Shown here: positions 53,111 to 62,350 of the stretch, one piece after another
Layout of the letters: every line of letters begins with the position of its first letter
Numbering within the stretch: the first letter of the stretch is position 1
Source of the DNA: Ectobacillus sp. JY-23
GTDB lineage: Bacteria; Bacillota; Bacilli; Bacillales; Bacillaceae_G
DNA length: 64,000 bases
Direction of reading: 5' to 3'
NCBI RefSeq assembly: GCF_023022965.1
Contig: NZ_CP095462.1
Coordinates: 2,046,001 to 2,110,000 of the forward strand
The notes under the pieces: model-generated
The model's input: only the letters and a program-made list of their open reading frames with translations
What the model was told of the DNA's origin: nothing
The model's database searches: none
Position numbers and translations under genes: made by a program

Positions 53111-54441
53111 TCAAAATACCCATTCTGCCGCGCATCACGATTCATGGATTGGATATGACGGCGGGCTGCTAGCATTGCTTTGGTTTTTCCAAAGTGAAAC
53201 AACACGACATCACCATTTGGAAACGACGCGTTTCGCCCGACGCGCCCTGCAATTTGTACAAGTGCACTCTCTGTAAAAATTGGCTCCTCCGCACCCAGTA
53301 CTGCAACTTGTAAATTAGCGATGGTAACACCTCGCTCCAGTATTGTTGTTGTCACAAGAACAGCTATCTCTCCTTTACGGAATGAAGCTACCTTTTCCTT
53401 ACGATTAGGATCTTCTGCATGAACCCCCTCTGTAGAAAGATGAAATTGCTTCATACATGCAACGAGCGGTTGTACATAAGAAACTTTAGATACAAATAAA
53501 AAAACAGGACGTTTGTTTTTCACATGAGTTCTTACCCAGTTTTGCACAACAGTAGGCAACCTCCCCTTCTCTATATGTGACTTCCAATTACCACTCCACA
53601 CAAACATTGGCAAGGGCAGTGGCTGACGATGGTAACGCGCACTAATGATTGTCGCTGAGCGCTTACCGCTTCTTATTTCACGCTTCCACAGCTTGCTCGG
53701 TGTCGCAGTAAGATGGATAAGCGCAGCTTGCTGCTTACGCGCTTGCTCGGCCGCATAGCGCAAGGTTTTATCTACTGTGTAAGGAAAAGCATCCACTTCA
53801 TCAATAATAAGGATATCAAATGCGCGGTAATAGCGAAGAAGTTGATGTGTTGTAGCGATAACAAGAGGCGCATTACGATAGCGATCGGGGCTATTGCCAT
53901 ATAAAGCGATAACATCAATGTGAGGAAATACTTGTTGTAAGCGGGGGTGCAATTCAAGAACAACGTCGGTGCGCGGCGCTGCAATACATACGCGCTCTCT
54001 GCGCTGTAATGCGGCTTCAATACCAGCAAACAGCATCTCTGTTTTACCAGCACCGCATACCGCCCATATAAGGTGCTCCTTTTTTTCTAATACAGCGCGC
54101 ACAATTGCATCTGATGCTTGTTGTTGTCCTGTAGACAAAGTACCGTTCCAATGCAGTGGTTTATGCTGAATAGGCAAAGGCTCAGGAGGCATAGAGACAA
54201 GTGTGGAGCATGATTGTACGCGCCCCATCATGATACATTTACGACAATAAACACAAACACCGCAACGTACACAAGGCGTTTGTGCAAATAAATACGGCGT
54301 ATCGTTGCCGCAGCGCTTGCACAGGTAGCTCTTACCTTTAGGAACGAGCGCTGTTTCGTACTGAACACGTTCATCCTTTAACGGAATATCAATTTCATGT
54401 AATAACAACCGTCTGCCCTGCAACATCGAATAAATTTCCAT
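53107..54441 (-). CDS. comFA: Competence helicase ComFA
   Basis: A 444-residue DEAD-type ATPase that pulls transforming single-stranded DNA into the cell. Zinc finger CKRCGN ... CVRCGVCVYCRKC (about residues 41-73), Walker A VCGAGKTEM, DEVDAFP box, TATPSK, and motif VI QIAGRVGRNASFP. I found no clear ComK box (AAAA-N5-TTTT) upstream. Confidence 0.94.
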   Translation of the reverse strand: MEIYSMLQGRRLLLHEIDIPLKDERVQYETALVPKGKSYLCKRCGNDTPYLFAQTPCVRCGVCVYCRKCIMMGRVQSCSTLVSMPPEPLPIQHKPLHWNGTLSTGQQQASDAIVRAVLEKKEHLIWAVCGAGKTEMLFAGIEAALQRRERVCIAAPRTDVVLELHPRLQQVFPHIDVIALYGNSPDRYRNAPLVIATTHQLLRYYRAFDILIIDEVDAFPYTVDKTLRYAAEQARKQQAALIHLTATPSKLWKREIRSGKRSATIISARYHRQPLPLPMFVWSGNWKSHIEKGRLPTVVQNWVRTHVKNKRPVFLFVSKVSYVQPLVACMKQFHLSTEGVHAEDPNRKEKVASFRKGEIAVLVTTTILERGVTIANLQVAVLGAEEPIFTESALVQIAGRVGRNASFPNGDVVLFHFGKTKAMLAARRHIQSMNRDARQNGYFE

Positions 54442-54569
54442 ACCTATCCTCTTTTCTTTAATTGTAGACTTTGTTGATTTTTGCTAAAGGTGAGTCAGCA
54501 GATACAATGATTAACACCAAGCTATAACACAGTCTTATTGTAAAAGGGAGAGAAAAAAGAAACAAATAT

Positions 54570-54615
54570 AAAAAAGCCGATAACCCGCTCAAGAAAAGGC
54601 AAGTTACCGACTTTG
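54570..54615 (-). terminator. Terminator of the CwlO-like gene
   Basis: Imperfect stem AAAGTCGGTAAC / GTTATCGGCTTT followed on the minus strand by a T run. Confidence 0.65.
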
Positions 54616-54640
54616 GTTTTGTTAGTTGTGAATAAAATTT

Positions 54641-55789
54641 TTACAGTCTTCCATATCCCGCAAAATGTTTTCTGTTGTAGGAGCTACTTAAGCTAGAGTA
54701 GGCAATTCCTTTATCACTCGCATGAATCATTTGTCCATTTCCTACATAAATACCGATATGGGAAATACCCGGCTTATATGTGTTAGCAAAGAAAACCAAG
54801 TCTCCTGGTTGTGGCGTGCTGATTTTAGTTGCCGAAGCATAATAGCCTGCCGCTGTTTTACGACCACCGCCGTAAATATAAGAGATAAACCCACTGCAGT
54901 CAAAACCGCGTGGAGATGCACCTCCAAACACGTACGGAACACCTAAATACTGCTGTGCTTTCGCTACTACACCACCTGCTGGTGCCGGTGTAGGTGCTGT
55001 GAAGCCAGGGCTTGCAGGTGCTGGTGCAGCTGGTGCCGGCTTTGTATCTTCTGTATTGTCAGAGCGTTGCAGATTAAGAGAAAGGCGTTGGAAATCACGC
55101 TCTTCTGCCTTTGTTAGTTCACGGTTTTCAGCTGCGATTGCTGCAACGATTGCTTGTAATTTGTCATTTAGCTCATTCCAAATTGCCTGTTTAGCTTGAC
55201 GATCTGTCGCAAGTTGCTGCTGTGTTTTTTGAAGCTCTTCCATGAATGTACGAAGTTGTTGCTCTTTTTGAAGGATTAACTCACGATCTTTTTCAACCTG
55301 TGCTTTATCCTTTTCCTGCGCTTCTAAGATACTTTTATCAGATTGTAATAGAAGATTAATAGAGTTCATCCGATCTAATAAATCTGCAAAGCTTTTCGCA
55401 TTGATAACGACTTCTGTTACAATATTTGTTGTTGGCTGTGTTTGCAATGATACCAAACGTTTTTTTATAACTTCTCCGCGCTGTTCGATTTTCTTTTGTA
55501 ACGCATCGATTGCCATCGTTTTTTCACGAATTAACTTTTGCGTTTCAGAAATATCCGTCTCTGTTTGCTTTAGTTTCGTCTCATTATCAGCAATCGTTTT
55601 CTCAAGCGCTTTAATTTCGTTTAAACGCTCATCCATTTGCTTCATAATTTCTTTACGTTCTTGCTCTTTTGTATGTATATTAGCCTGAATGGTTTGTTTG
55701 CTTCGTTCTGCGTTTACTTGAGGTGCTGCTGTTGAAAACATTATAAGACCCGTAGCGATTACAGTTGTAACCATTTTCAATTGTTTCAT
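54641..55789 (-). CDS. CwlO-like D,L-endopeptidase (NlpC/P60)
   Basis: A 382-residue secreted hydrolase. Signal peptide (VTTVIATGLIMFSTAAPQVNA), a long coiled coil (about residues 30-240), a Pro/Ala linker, and a C-terminal NlpC/P60 domain with catalytic Cys in RGFDCSGFISY, His in ISHIGIYVG, and a polar residue in MIHASDKG. It cuts gamma-D-Glu-meso-DAP bonds for cell elongation. FtsEX, encoded at 42-44 kb, activates CwlO through its coiled coil in B. subtilis. The start is MKQLKMVTT (55789). Confidence 0.9.
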   Translation of the reverse strand: MKQLKMVTTVIATGLIMFSTAAPQVNAERSKQTIQANIHTKEQERKEIMKQMDERLNEIKALEKTIADNETKLKQTETDISETQKLIREKTMAIDALQKKIEQRGEVIKKRLVSLQTQPTTNIVTEVVINAKSFADLLDRMNSINLLLQSDKSILEAQEKDKAQVEKDRELILQKEQQLRTFMEELQKTQQQLATDRQAKQAIWNELNDKLQAIVAAIAAENRELTKAEERDFQRLSLNLQRSDNTEDTKPAPAAPAPASPGFTAPTPAPAGGVVAKAQQYLGVPYVFGGASPRGFDCSGFISYIYGGGRKTAAGYYASATKISTPQPGDLVFFANTYKPGISHIGIYVGNGQMIHASDKGIAYSSLSSSYNRKHFAGYGRL

Positions 55790-56126
55790 TTCCTTTTCCC
55801 CCACACCTTCTTTTTCCTTTCTCTTTTATACCACAATTTTCTTACATTTTCGCCTTTGTTACACACTTGTAAAAAAACCGTAATAAAAACCATGTATTTT
55901 CATGGTGGAATACGTCTTAAATTGTACTTTTTTGTAATATTTATATATATGATACGTACTCTTTCGACAAACGTAGGGCAGTTACAGGTTCTTACTTTGT
56001 TACATCTCGTCATATTATTGAAATCATCAACCTCGTGCCTGTTTTGCTAGTCATATAATCACGATTTGCACCAACTACACAAAAAAACCTCGTGCCTGTA
56101 GCACAAGGTTTTATCTATTATGCGCG
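55790..56126. other. Intergenic stretch, CwlO-like gene to HxlR gene
   Basis: AT-rich, with no ORF that looks real. CCTCGTGCCTGT occurs twice (56031-56042 and 56088-56099), the second inside the HxlR terminator. A promoter for the hydrolase is expected here, but I cannot pick one. WalR boxes were looked for by eye without a clear match. Confidence 0.4.
56081..56113 (-). terminator. Terminator of the HxlR gene
   Basis: Stem AACCTTGTGC / GCACGAGGTT with a T7 run on the minus strand. Confidence 0.8.
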
Positions 56127-56438
56127 CTACACCCAGCGCTCCGCCCATTTTTGCACTTCACCCATCACATTTTCAAGCGCTCTTCCTTTGGCAGTTAGCG
56201 TATACTCAATGCGAACTGGGACTTCAGGGTATACAGTACGCACCACGATACCTTCACTTTCAAGCTCTTTTAAGCGCTCTGAAAGCATCCGATCACTCAT
56301 ATTAGGAATAATTTCCGCGATTTCTCGAAAACGCATCGGCTCACCCAAAAGCGATTGAATGATGAGACCTGTCCACTTTTTGCTGAGCAGGGTGAACGCG
56401 GACTCAAACTTAGGACATAAAGCAGGATTGTGTTCCAT
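56127..56438 (-). CDS. HxlR-family transcriptional regulator
   Basis: A 103-residue winged-helix protein. Cys8 lies near the N-terminus (NPALCPKFESAF), as in YodB-type redox sensors. Family blocks LLSKKWTGLIIQSLLGEPMRFREI and VPVRIEYTLTAKGRAL are present. No divergent target gene is present, so it may control itself or a distant gene. A palindrome lies just upstream. Confidence 0.9.
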   Translation of the reverse strand: MEHNPALCPKFESAFTLLSKKWTGLIIQSLLGEPMRFREIAEIIPNMSDRMLSERLKELESEGIVVRTVYPEVPVRIEYTLTAKGRALENVMGEVQKWAERWV

Positions 56439-56470
56439 ATTCTCACCTCTATTTCATTATAAAACAGTTT

Positions 56471-56485
56471 CTTACAAAAAGTAAG
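56471..56485. promoter_or_regulatory. HxlR-type inverted repeat
   Basis: CTTAC-AAAAA-GTAAG, about 33 bases before the HxlR start codon. The CTTAC/GTAAG arms are like those in the first HxlR locus (1239-1268), so it is a likely autoregulatory site. Confidence 0.55.
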
Positions 56486-56585
56486 TATCTTGCTTTTACA
56501 ATTATATCCACGATATGTAGACAACAAACATACGCACAGAAGACTCTCTTTTGACCACATATAAAAAGCCCCCTTCACAGGGAAC

Positions 56586-57428
56586 TTATTTTACATACCA
56601 TCCAAGTCCAATTGCACCTTCACCTAAGTGCGTACCAATAACGGCACCGAAATAGCTAAGGCTAACGTTCACATGAGGATACAGCGCCTGCAGTTCAGCT
56701 TGCCAACGCTTTGCTTCTTCCTCGCAATTTGCATGAATGACCACTGCTTCCATCGGCATGCCTTTGCTTGCCTGCTCATCAAAGATTTCTATAATTCGTT
56801 TGAGCGCTTTTTTACGAGTACGAATCTTTTCAAACGGGATAATAACTTTGTCTCGGAAATATAATACCGGCTTTACTTGTAAAAGACTACCAATAAAAGC
56901 AGCTGCGCTATTCAAACGACCGCCGCGCTGCAGGTGATTTAAATCATCTACCACGAAATACGCATCCATGGTTTGTTTCATTTCATCCAAACGCGCAATA
57001 ATGGCCTCAGGTTCTCGGCCTTCTTGTGCCATTTTTGCCGCCTCTCGCACATAAAAGCCCTGTACTGCACAACTGATTTCAGAATCATATGTGTACACAC
57101 GCGCATTTTCAATCATATTTCCCACTGTTGTTGCTGTTTGATACGTGCCGCTAATGCCGCTGGATAGATGAATGCTGATAATCGCGTCATACTCTTTTGC
57201 CAAACGTTCAAACAATTCCACAAACAGTCCGATCGCCGGTTGTGACGTTTTCGGCAATTCCTCTTGCTCGCGGACTTTCATATAGAACTGTAGATCCGTA
57301 ATTTCCGTTTCTTCTTGATAAGAGGCATCACCGAAGGTTACATTCAACGGAACCATATGTATATCTAACCGATCTAGTACATCTTTTGGAATATATGCTG
57401 TACTGTCGGTGACAATCGCTGTTCTCAT
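56586..57428 (-). CDS. DegV-family fatty-acid-binding protein
   Basis: A 280-residue DegV/FakB-type protein. AIVTDSTAYIPKDVLD begins the fatty-acid site, SHPAIG-like TSQPAIGLF and HLSSGISGTYQTA form the phosphate end, and GTHLGEGAIGLGWY the tail. FakB proteins present fatty acids to the kinase FakA. It matches the position of yviA in B. subtilis. Confidence 0.9.
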   Translation of the reverse strand: MRTAIVTDSTAYIPKDVLDRLDIHMVPLNVTFGDASYQEETEITDLQFYMKVREQEELPKTSQPAIGLFVELFERLAKEYDAIISIHLSSGISGTYQTATTVGNMIENARVYTYDSEISCAVQGFYVREAAKMAQEGREPEAIIARLDEMKQTMDAYFVVDDLNHLQRGGRLNSAAAFIGSLLQVKPVLYFRDKVIIPFEKIRTRKKALKRIIEIFDEQASKGMPMEAVVIHANCEEEAKRWQAELQALYPHVNVSLSYFGAVIGTHLGEGAIGLGWYVK

Positions 57429-57834
57429 AAATTTACCTTCCTTTGACTTTTTATTATCTAATTGTACATGAAAATGAAGAACGGTGCATTAAATCATAGC
57501 TAAATTCAAAATTTATATACGTATAAATAAAAAAGCGACATGCTTTTTGAAACAGGAGAAACGAGCAGACGATATGTGGTTGCTGACAAAGCTAAAGGAT
57601 ATCTGTTCTCAGCAAAAGTACATGCAGTCTTGCGCTTTCGGTTCTTTGCTGTAATACGTTAGAAAACTGCATGTAACACACAATTAACATCTTGCTTATA
57701 TATGCCTGAAACATGCATAGCTTATGTGCTTTTTCCTCATTCTAATATGAAAAACAAGAAAAATATTTGAATTTAAAAAAATACCCTTTTAGAATAGAAT
57801 ACATGTCATTGTATGAGATAGGGGCGTATAATCA
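57429..57834. other. Intergenic stretch degV-yvyE
   Basis: It has a small AAAAAGC-GACAT-GCTTTTT hairpin (57531-57549), and a 10-bp inverted repeat, TACATGCAGT (57619-57628) and ACTGCATGTA (57666-57675), with a 37-base loop. No coding region is convincing. The promoter of yvyE should lie near the right end, where the sequence is AT-rich. Confidence 0.4.
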
Positions 57835-58470
57835 TTGTTAAATCAATATTACACTGTAAAAGGGTATGGAGAGCACGAGATTATCATTGAGAAATCGCGG
57901 TTCATTTGTTTTATAGATCGTGCTGAAACAGAGGAAGCGGCACAAGCTTTTATTCAAAGCATTAAGAAAAAGCACCATAACGCTAATCACAACTGCTCCG
58001 CCTACCTCATTGGGGAATACGACGAAATCCAAAAAGCAAATGATGATGGTGAACCAAACGGAACAGCAGGTGTACCAATGTTGGAAGTTCTAAAGAAAAA
58101 GAAGCTCAAGAACACAGTCGTTGTTGTAACCCGCTACTTCGGAGGAATTAAACTTGGTGCTGGCGGCCTAATTCGCGCGTATGGAAAAAGCGTAAGCGAA
58201 GGAGTTGCTCATACAGGTATGGTAGAGCGCCGCTTAATGCGTCATATGCGCACAAGCGTAGAGTACACCTTACTTGGAAAAGTAGAGAATGAACTGCGTA
58301 GCTCTGCTTTTTTGCTACAGGAAATAGAATATTTAGATCAAGTAACGTTTCATACGTATGTAGCGGAAGAAGAAACCGCTGCATTCGAAGAGTGGATGGT
58401 TGAACTGACCAATGGCCGCTGTGAGATTGTGTCCGCCGAGTCACTATATATTGAAATCGATGTTAATTAA
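57835..58470 (+). CDS. YigZ/IMPACT family protein (YvyE)
   Basis: A 211-residue protein. UPF0029 N-terminal domain with SRFICFIDRAETEEAA, NCSAYLIG, NDDGEPNGTAGVPMLEVL and VVVTRYFGGIKLGAGGLIRAYG; a C-terminal DUF1949 domain follows. IMPACT proteins regulate translation stress in eukaryotes; the bacterial role is unclear. The start is TTG (57835) after GGGG at about 11 bases. Twelve bases separate it from the LCP gene. Confidence 0.88.
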   Translation: MLNQYYTVKGYGEHEIIIEKSRFICFIDRAETEEAAQAFIQSIKKKHHNANHNCSAYLIGEYDEIQKANDDGEPNGTAGVPMLEVLKKKKLKNTVVVVTRYFGGIKLGAGGLIRAYGKSVSEGVAHTGMVERRLMRHMRTSVEYTLLGKVENELRSSAFLLQEIEYLDQVTFHTYVAEEETAAFEEWMVELTNGRCEIVSAESLYIEIDVN

Positions 58471-58482
58471 AGGAGCACATAT

Positions 58483-59502
58483 ATGAAAGACCGCTATCAA
58501 TATTTAATGCAACAAAAGAAAAAGAAAAAACGAAGACGTATTACTTTGCTGCTTATCATTTTGCTGCTGCTTGGCGGCGGCGGATACTATGTATATAGTT
58601 CCTTCTCTTCTCTGCTGGACATTTACAGCGGAACAAAGACGAAAAAGTCCGATTTGCGCAAAGAAGAAGTTGAGATTACGAAAAAGCCGTTTACTGTGCT
58701 GATTATGGGCGTAGAAGATTACTCTTCAGGCGGCCATAACGGGCGCACGGATTCTCTAATTTTTGCAGCGGTGAACCCTAAAACACAACGTGTTACCATG
58801 ATGAGCATTCCACGTGACAGCTACGTCTCAATCCCAGGCCGAACGAAAAAAGATAAAATCAATGCAGCCTATGCTTATGGAGGCGAACAGCTTACGATTG
58901 ACACAGTGGAGCAATTGCTGCGCGTACCGGTTGATCATTATACGAAAATCGACTTTAACGGCTTTAAACAAATCGTTGATGCAGTCGGTGGTGTAACTGT
59001 GGATGTACCATTTGACTTTGTAGAAGGTTCCGACCTGAACCCTCGTAAAGGGATTACATTTAAAAAAGGAAAGCAGCATTTGAATGGTGAAGAAGCACTT
59101 GCCTATGCGCGTATGCGTAAGCATGACCCACGCGGCGATTTCGGAAGAGCAGACCGTCAACGTCAATTACTTTCTGCTATTTTTGAGAAGATAAACACAC
59201 CATCCTCTTTATTAAAAGTAAACGACTTAGCAAAAGCAGTCGGTAAAAATATTAAAACGGATATTCCGGTTTCAGACGGTTTAGCATTATATAGAAAGTT
59301 TTCTAAGTTTAATGCGCAGTCCATTGAAACCTTAAAGCTTGAAGGTGAAGATGCAACGATTAACAGCATTTATTACTATCAATTGGACGAGGAAAGCGTA
59401 GATGCAGCTCATGATACATTTATGGATATATTAGAGCTTGTGCCAAAGGAAGACACAACGAAAGATACAACTGATAATACAAACGAAGAAAGTACGCAAT
59501 AA
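58483..59502 (+). CDS. LytR-CpsA-Psr (LCP) family wall-polymer ligase
   Basis: A 339-residue membrane protein: basic N-terminus (KKKKKRRR), one membrane helix (ITLLLIILLLLGGGGYYVY), and an extracellular LCP domain with GRTDSLIFAAVNP, MSIPRDSYVSIPG, DKINAAYAYGG, and GEEALAYARMRKHDPRGDFGRADRQR. LCP enzymes move undecaprenyl-linked polymers (teichoic acids) onto peptidoglycan, in keeping with the TagO genes nearby. AAAGGAG lies before the ATG. The Thr-rich tail is variable. Confidence 0.94.
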   Translation: MKDRYQYLMQQKKKKKRRRITLLLIILLLLGGGGYYVYSSFSSLLDIYSGTKTKKSDLRKEEVEITKKPFTVLIMGVEDYSSGGHNGRTDSLIFAAVNPKTQRVTMMSIPRDSYVSIPGRTKKDKINAAYAYGGEQLTIDTVEQLLRVPVDHYTKIDFNGFKQIVDAVGGVTVDVPFDFVEGSDLNPRKGITFKKGKQHLNGEEALAYARMRKHDPRGDFGRADRQRQLLSAIFEKINTPSSLLKVNDLAKAVGKNIKTDIPVSDGLALYRKFSKFNAQSIETLKLEGEDATINSIYYYQLDEESVDAAHDTFMDILELVPKEDTTKDTTDNTNEESTQ

Positions 59503-59533
59503 AGGAACTTGCACTGCAAGTTCCTTTATTTTT
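59502..59533 (+). terminator. Terminator of the LCP gene
   Basis: AAAGGAACTTGCA / TGCAAGTTCCTTT, then a T-rich stretch. Confidence 0.85.
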
Positions 59534-59534
59534 T

Positions 59535-59584
59535 GGCTGTGTTAACAATCAATGTTGATAATCAGCAACGAATTTTCACACAGC
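59535..59584. mobile_element. Short MITE-like element or remnant
   Basis: 50 bases with ends GGCTGTGT and ACACAGCC. Its left part, GGCTGTGTTAACAATCAATG then TTGAT, resembles the ends of the element at 21527-21643. It may now act as part of the bidirectional transcription stop between the convergent LCP and TagO-like genes. Confidence 0.5.
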
Positions 59585-59592
59585 CTATTTTC

Positions 59593-60669
59593 TTAAGCTC
59601 TTTTATCTGGCAGCAGCAATCCCATCTTTCTTAATAATCGTAAAATCGGGTTTGTTTTTCGCCCTGTTAATCCAATAATTTCTGCAAATAGTTCAATGAA
59701 AAACAACAAAATAAGAAATAGTACAATGGCTGCTCGATAATTATAATACGGAAAAAACAAGGCAACCGTTCCGAATAAAATAGCGGCGCCATATAAAATA
59801 AGCACCGTGCGGCGATGACTATATCCGAGCCGCATTAAACAATGATGCAAATGGAATTTATCAGGTTTCATAATCCCCTTCTTATCCCCCACTCGCCTTA
59901 CAACGGCAAAAAAGGTGTCTGAAAGCGGAATAGCTAGCATAATCACCGGGATGAGCACACTGGTAAGCGCCACACCTTTAAAAAATCCCAAAATGGACAG
60001 CAGTGAGATGGTATATCCTAAAAATAAAGACCCCACATCACCCATAAAAATTTTTGCCGGATGAAAATTATACACAAGAAAACCGACATTACTACCAATC
60101 AACAACACAATATAGCCGACAAGCATATATTGTTGCTGCGCAAAAGCAAACAACAGCATGATGGTAAGAGCGACGGTAGAAATTCCGACGGCTAAGCCAT
60201 CAAGTCCATCAATAAGGTTAATGGAATTGGTGACGATAATAATCCAAACAAAGGTAATAACATAACGCATTACATCAAAATTAATTTCACCGTAAAACGG
60301 AAGCATAAACTTGCTGATTGTAACTCCGTAGGCTATGGGAATGATTGCAGCAACGATTTGTCCCGCCAGTTTATACAGCGGCGGCAACGTATAGATGTCA
60401 TCAATAATTCCTACGAAAATGATAATGGCTGATCCGATTGCAACACCTTTAAAATTCGGAAAAGAGACCGGAAACAAAATCACCCCGAGAATTACACCGC
60501 AAATAATTGCAATCCCTCCTGTGCGAGGAATTGCTGTTGTATGCACCTTCCGCTCATTTGGACGGTCCACTAAGCCAGCTTTATGCGACGCGCGAATCAA
60601 AAGCGGCGTTGCGATGACAACTGTTAAAAAGCTGACTAAAAAAGCCGCAACATAAATACGTACATCCAT
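59593..60669 (-). CDS. TagO-like polyprenyl-phosphate N-acetylhexosamine-1-P transferase
   Basis: A 358-residue MraY/WecA-type membrane enzyme with ten or eleven helices. DRPNERKVHTTAIPRTGGIAI, the catalytic FVGIIDDIYTLPP, TNSINLIDGLDGLA, NFHPAKIFMGDVGSLFLG and KFHLHHCLMRLGYSH (HIHH-type motif) are intact. It moves a sugar-1-phosphate to undecaprenyl phosphate. The start is MDVRIYVAAF (60669). It follows ugd, which suggests a uronic-acid-containing polymer, while the other TagO copy at 62.4 kb is closer to B. subtilis TagO. Confidence 0.88.
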   Translation of the reverse strand: MDVRIYVAAFLVSFLTVVIATPLLIRASHKAGLVDRPNERKVHTTAIPRTGGIAIICGVILGVILFPVSFPNFKGVAIGSAIIIFVGIIDDIYTLPPLYKLAGQIVAAIIPIAYGVTISKFMLPFYGEINFDVMRYVITFVWIIIVTNSINLIDGLDGLAVGISTVALTIMLLFAFAQQQYMLVGYIVLLIGSNVGFLVYNFHPAKIFMGDVGSLFLGYTISLLSILGFFKGVALTSVLIPVIMLAIPLSDTFFAVVRRVGDKKGIMKPDKFHLHHCLMRLGYSHRRTVLILYGAAILFGTVALFFPYYNYRAAIVLFLILLFFIELFAEIIGLTGRKTNPILRLLRKMGLLLPDKRA

Positions 60670-60735
60670 AGGAGCACCTGCCTTTAGAAAATGCATCATT
60701 TTATTTTCTGTCAAAGGCAGGTATTTATGCATACA

Positions 60736-62055
60736 TTATCGAGTTGTCAGTGTCTCACTTTTAATCCCTTTACGACCAATCGAGTAATATTCCACACCTG
60801 CCTCAAGGGCTTCATGTAAGGAATAAACATTACGTCCATCAAAGATACGCGGCGTTTTCATTAACTCGGCATAGCGCTTAAGAGGTATATGTATAATTTC
60901 TTTCCATTCTGTCACAATAAACGCCGCATCAGCATCTTGCAGTGCCGCTTCCGCTGCATTTATATACAATAAATCGGGTAACAAGCGCTTCATGTTATCC
61001 ATTGCTTGCGGATCGTATGCTCGTACAATAGCTCCTGCTGCCAGCAATCTCTTAGCGATGGCTATAGAAGGCGCTTCCCGTATATCATCTGTATTTGGCT
61101 TAAAGGAAAGACCTAAGAGCGCAACTTTTTTCCCGGTAAGTGTCATCACGTTTTCTGCCATATCCACCAACACTTCCTGCTGCTGGTTGTTTACTTCAAT
61201 CACAGCTTTTAACAGCCGGAAATCATGCTCTACATCACCTGCTATTTGCACAAGCGCATTTGTGTCTTTTGGAAAACAAGAGCCGCCATAGCCAATGCCC
61301 GCTTTTAAGAATTGAGAACCAATTCGCATATCCATTCCCATACCGTGTGCAACAGCTTCCACATCAGCACCTGTTTTTTGACAGATATTTGATATCTCAT
61401 TGATAAAGCTAATTTTCGTTGCTAAAAATGCATTAGAGGCATACTTAATCATTTCTGAGCTGCGGATATCCGTAAAAAAGATTGGAATTTCAAGCGGTTC
61501 ATATAACTCCTGCAGCTGTAACCTCACTTTCTCATTCTCCGTTCCAATTACGATGCGATCACCATGAAAAAAGTCATGCACACCCGATCCTTCCCTTAAA
61601 AACTCCGGATTAGAAGCAAACTCAACCTCTATACCCATTGGTAGCCGCTTCACCATACGTGCACGCAGCCGCTCATTCGTTCCAACCGGTACCGTACTCT
61701 TGGTGATAATAAAGGCCGATTCCGTCAGATGCGCAGCAATTGTATCACATGCGTTCTCAATGTAAGATAAATTGGTCGTGCCGTCCGGGTGCTGCGGCGT
61801 TCCTACAGCCAAAAAAATCAGATTTGCATACCGATATGCATATGAAGGATCGCTCGTAAATTGTAGTGTTTCTCGTTTTAAACACTCTATCGTTAACTCC
61901 TGTAAACCAGGCTCGTAGATCGGAATTTTCCCTTGCTGCAAAGCCGTAATTTTCTTGTGGTCGATATCCATACAAATGACGTCGTGTCCCAATTTTGCCA
62001 AACCAACACCTGTCACCAAGCCAACGTACCCCGTTCCAACAACTGTAACGCGCAT
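60736..62055 (-). CDS. ugd: UDP-glucose 6-dehydrogenase
   Basis: A 439-residue enzyme that oxidises UDP-glucose to UDP-glucuronate. NAD fold TVVGTGYVGLVTG, TKSTVPVGTNERL, catalytic Cys in GYGGSCFPKDTNAL, and GLSFKPNTDDIREAPS. The start is MRVTVVGTG (62055), 5 bases after AGAGGTG. TuaD of B. subtilis makes the precursor of teichuronic acid. It is upstream of, and probably co-transcribed with, the second TagO-like gene. Confidence 0.95.
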   Translation of the reverse strand: MRVTVVGTGYVGLVTGVGLAKLGHDVICMDIDHKKITALQQGKIPIYEPGLQELTIECLKRETLQFTSDPSYAYRYANLIFLAVGTPQHPDGTTNLSYIENACDTIAAHLTESAFIITKSTVPVGTNERLRARMVKRLPMGIEVEFASNPEFLREGSGVHDFFHGDRIVIGTENEKVRLQLQELYEPLEIPIFFTDIRSSEMIKYASNAFLATKISFINEISNICQKTGADVEAVAHGMGMDMRIGSQFLKAGIGYGGSCFPKDTNALVQIAGDVEHDFRLLKAVIEVNNQQQEVLVDMAENVMTLTGKKVALLGLSFKPNTDDIREAPSIAIAKRLLAAGAIVRAYDPQAMDNMKRLLPDLLYINAAEAALQDADAAFIVTEWKEIIHIPLKRYAELMKTPRIFDGRNVYSLHEALEAGVEYYSIGRKGIKSETLTTR

Positions 62056-62241
62056 CGCCACACCTCTTTTCAAATAATACTTTCTTCCCTTTTATTATAT
62101 ATAAACAGCCTTACAATATTTTTTAAGAATATGTAAAAGCCAGACTTGTATATCCATACTTTCCACTCCCAAAAAACACCACAAAAAGACAGATTGTAAC
62201 ATTTTTCATGTTATAGTAATCAATTTTACACGAAAAAAAGA

Positions 62242-62269
62242 TTGAATTCTCTTTTGTTTATGATACGAT
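62242..62269 (+). promoter_or_regulatory. Possible SigA promoter of tagO
   Basis: TTGAAT (62242-62247), 16-bp spacer, TACGAT (62264-62269). It lies in the divergent ugd-tagO region. The -10 match is moderate. Confidence 0.45.
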
Positions 62270-62350
62270 AGCTAATGAATGAAAAATACAGCATAAAGCC
62301 TGCACATAGTTTGATTGAATGAAAACTATACTTAAGGGTGGGGAGTATTA

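Noticed and set aside
54442-54600. ComK boxes for comFA
   Set aside because: No AAAA-N5-TTTT pair with correct spacing was found, although comFA is ComK-controlled in B. subtilis.
57540-57662. 40-residue plus-strand frame starting at ATG 57540
   Set aside because: No ribosome binding site, and it crosses half of an inverted repeat. Probably chance.
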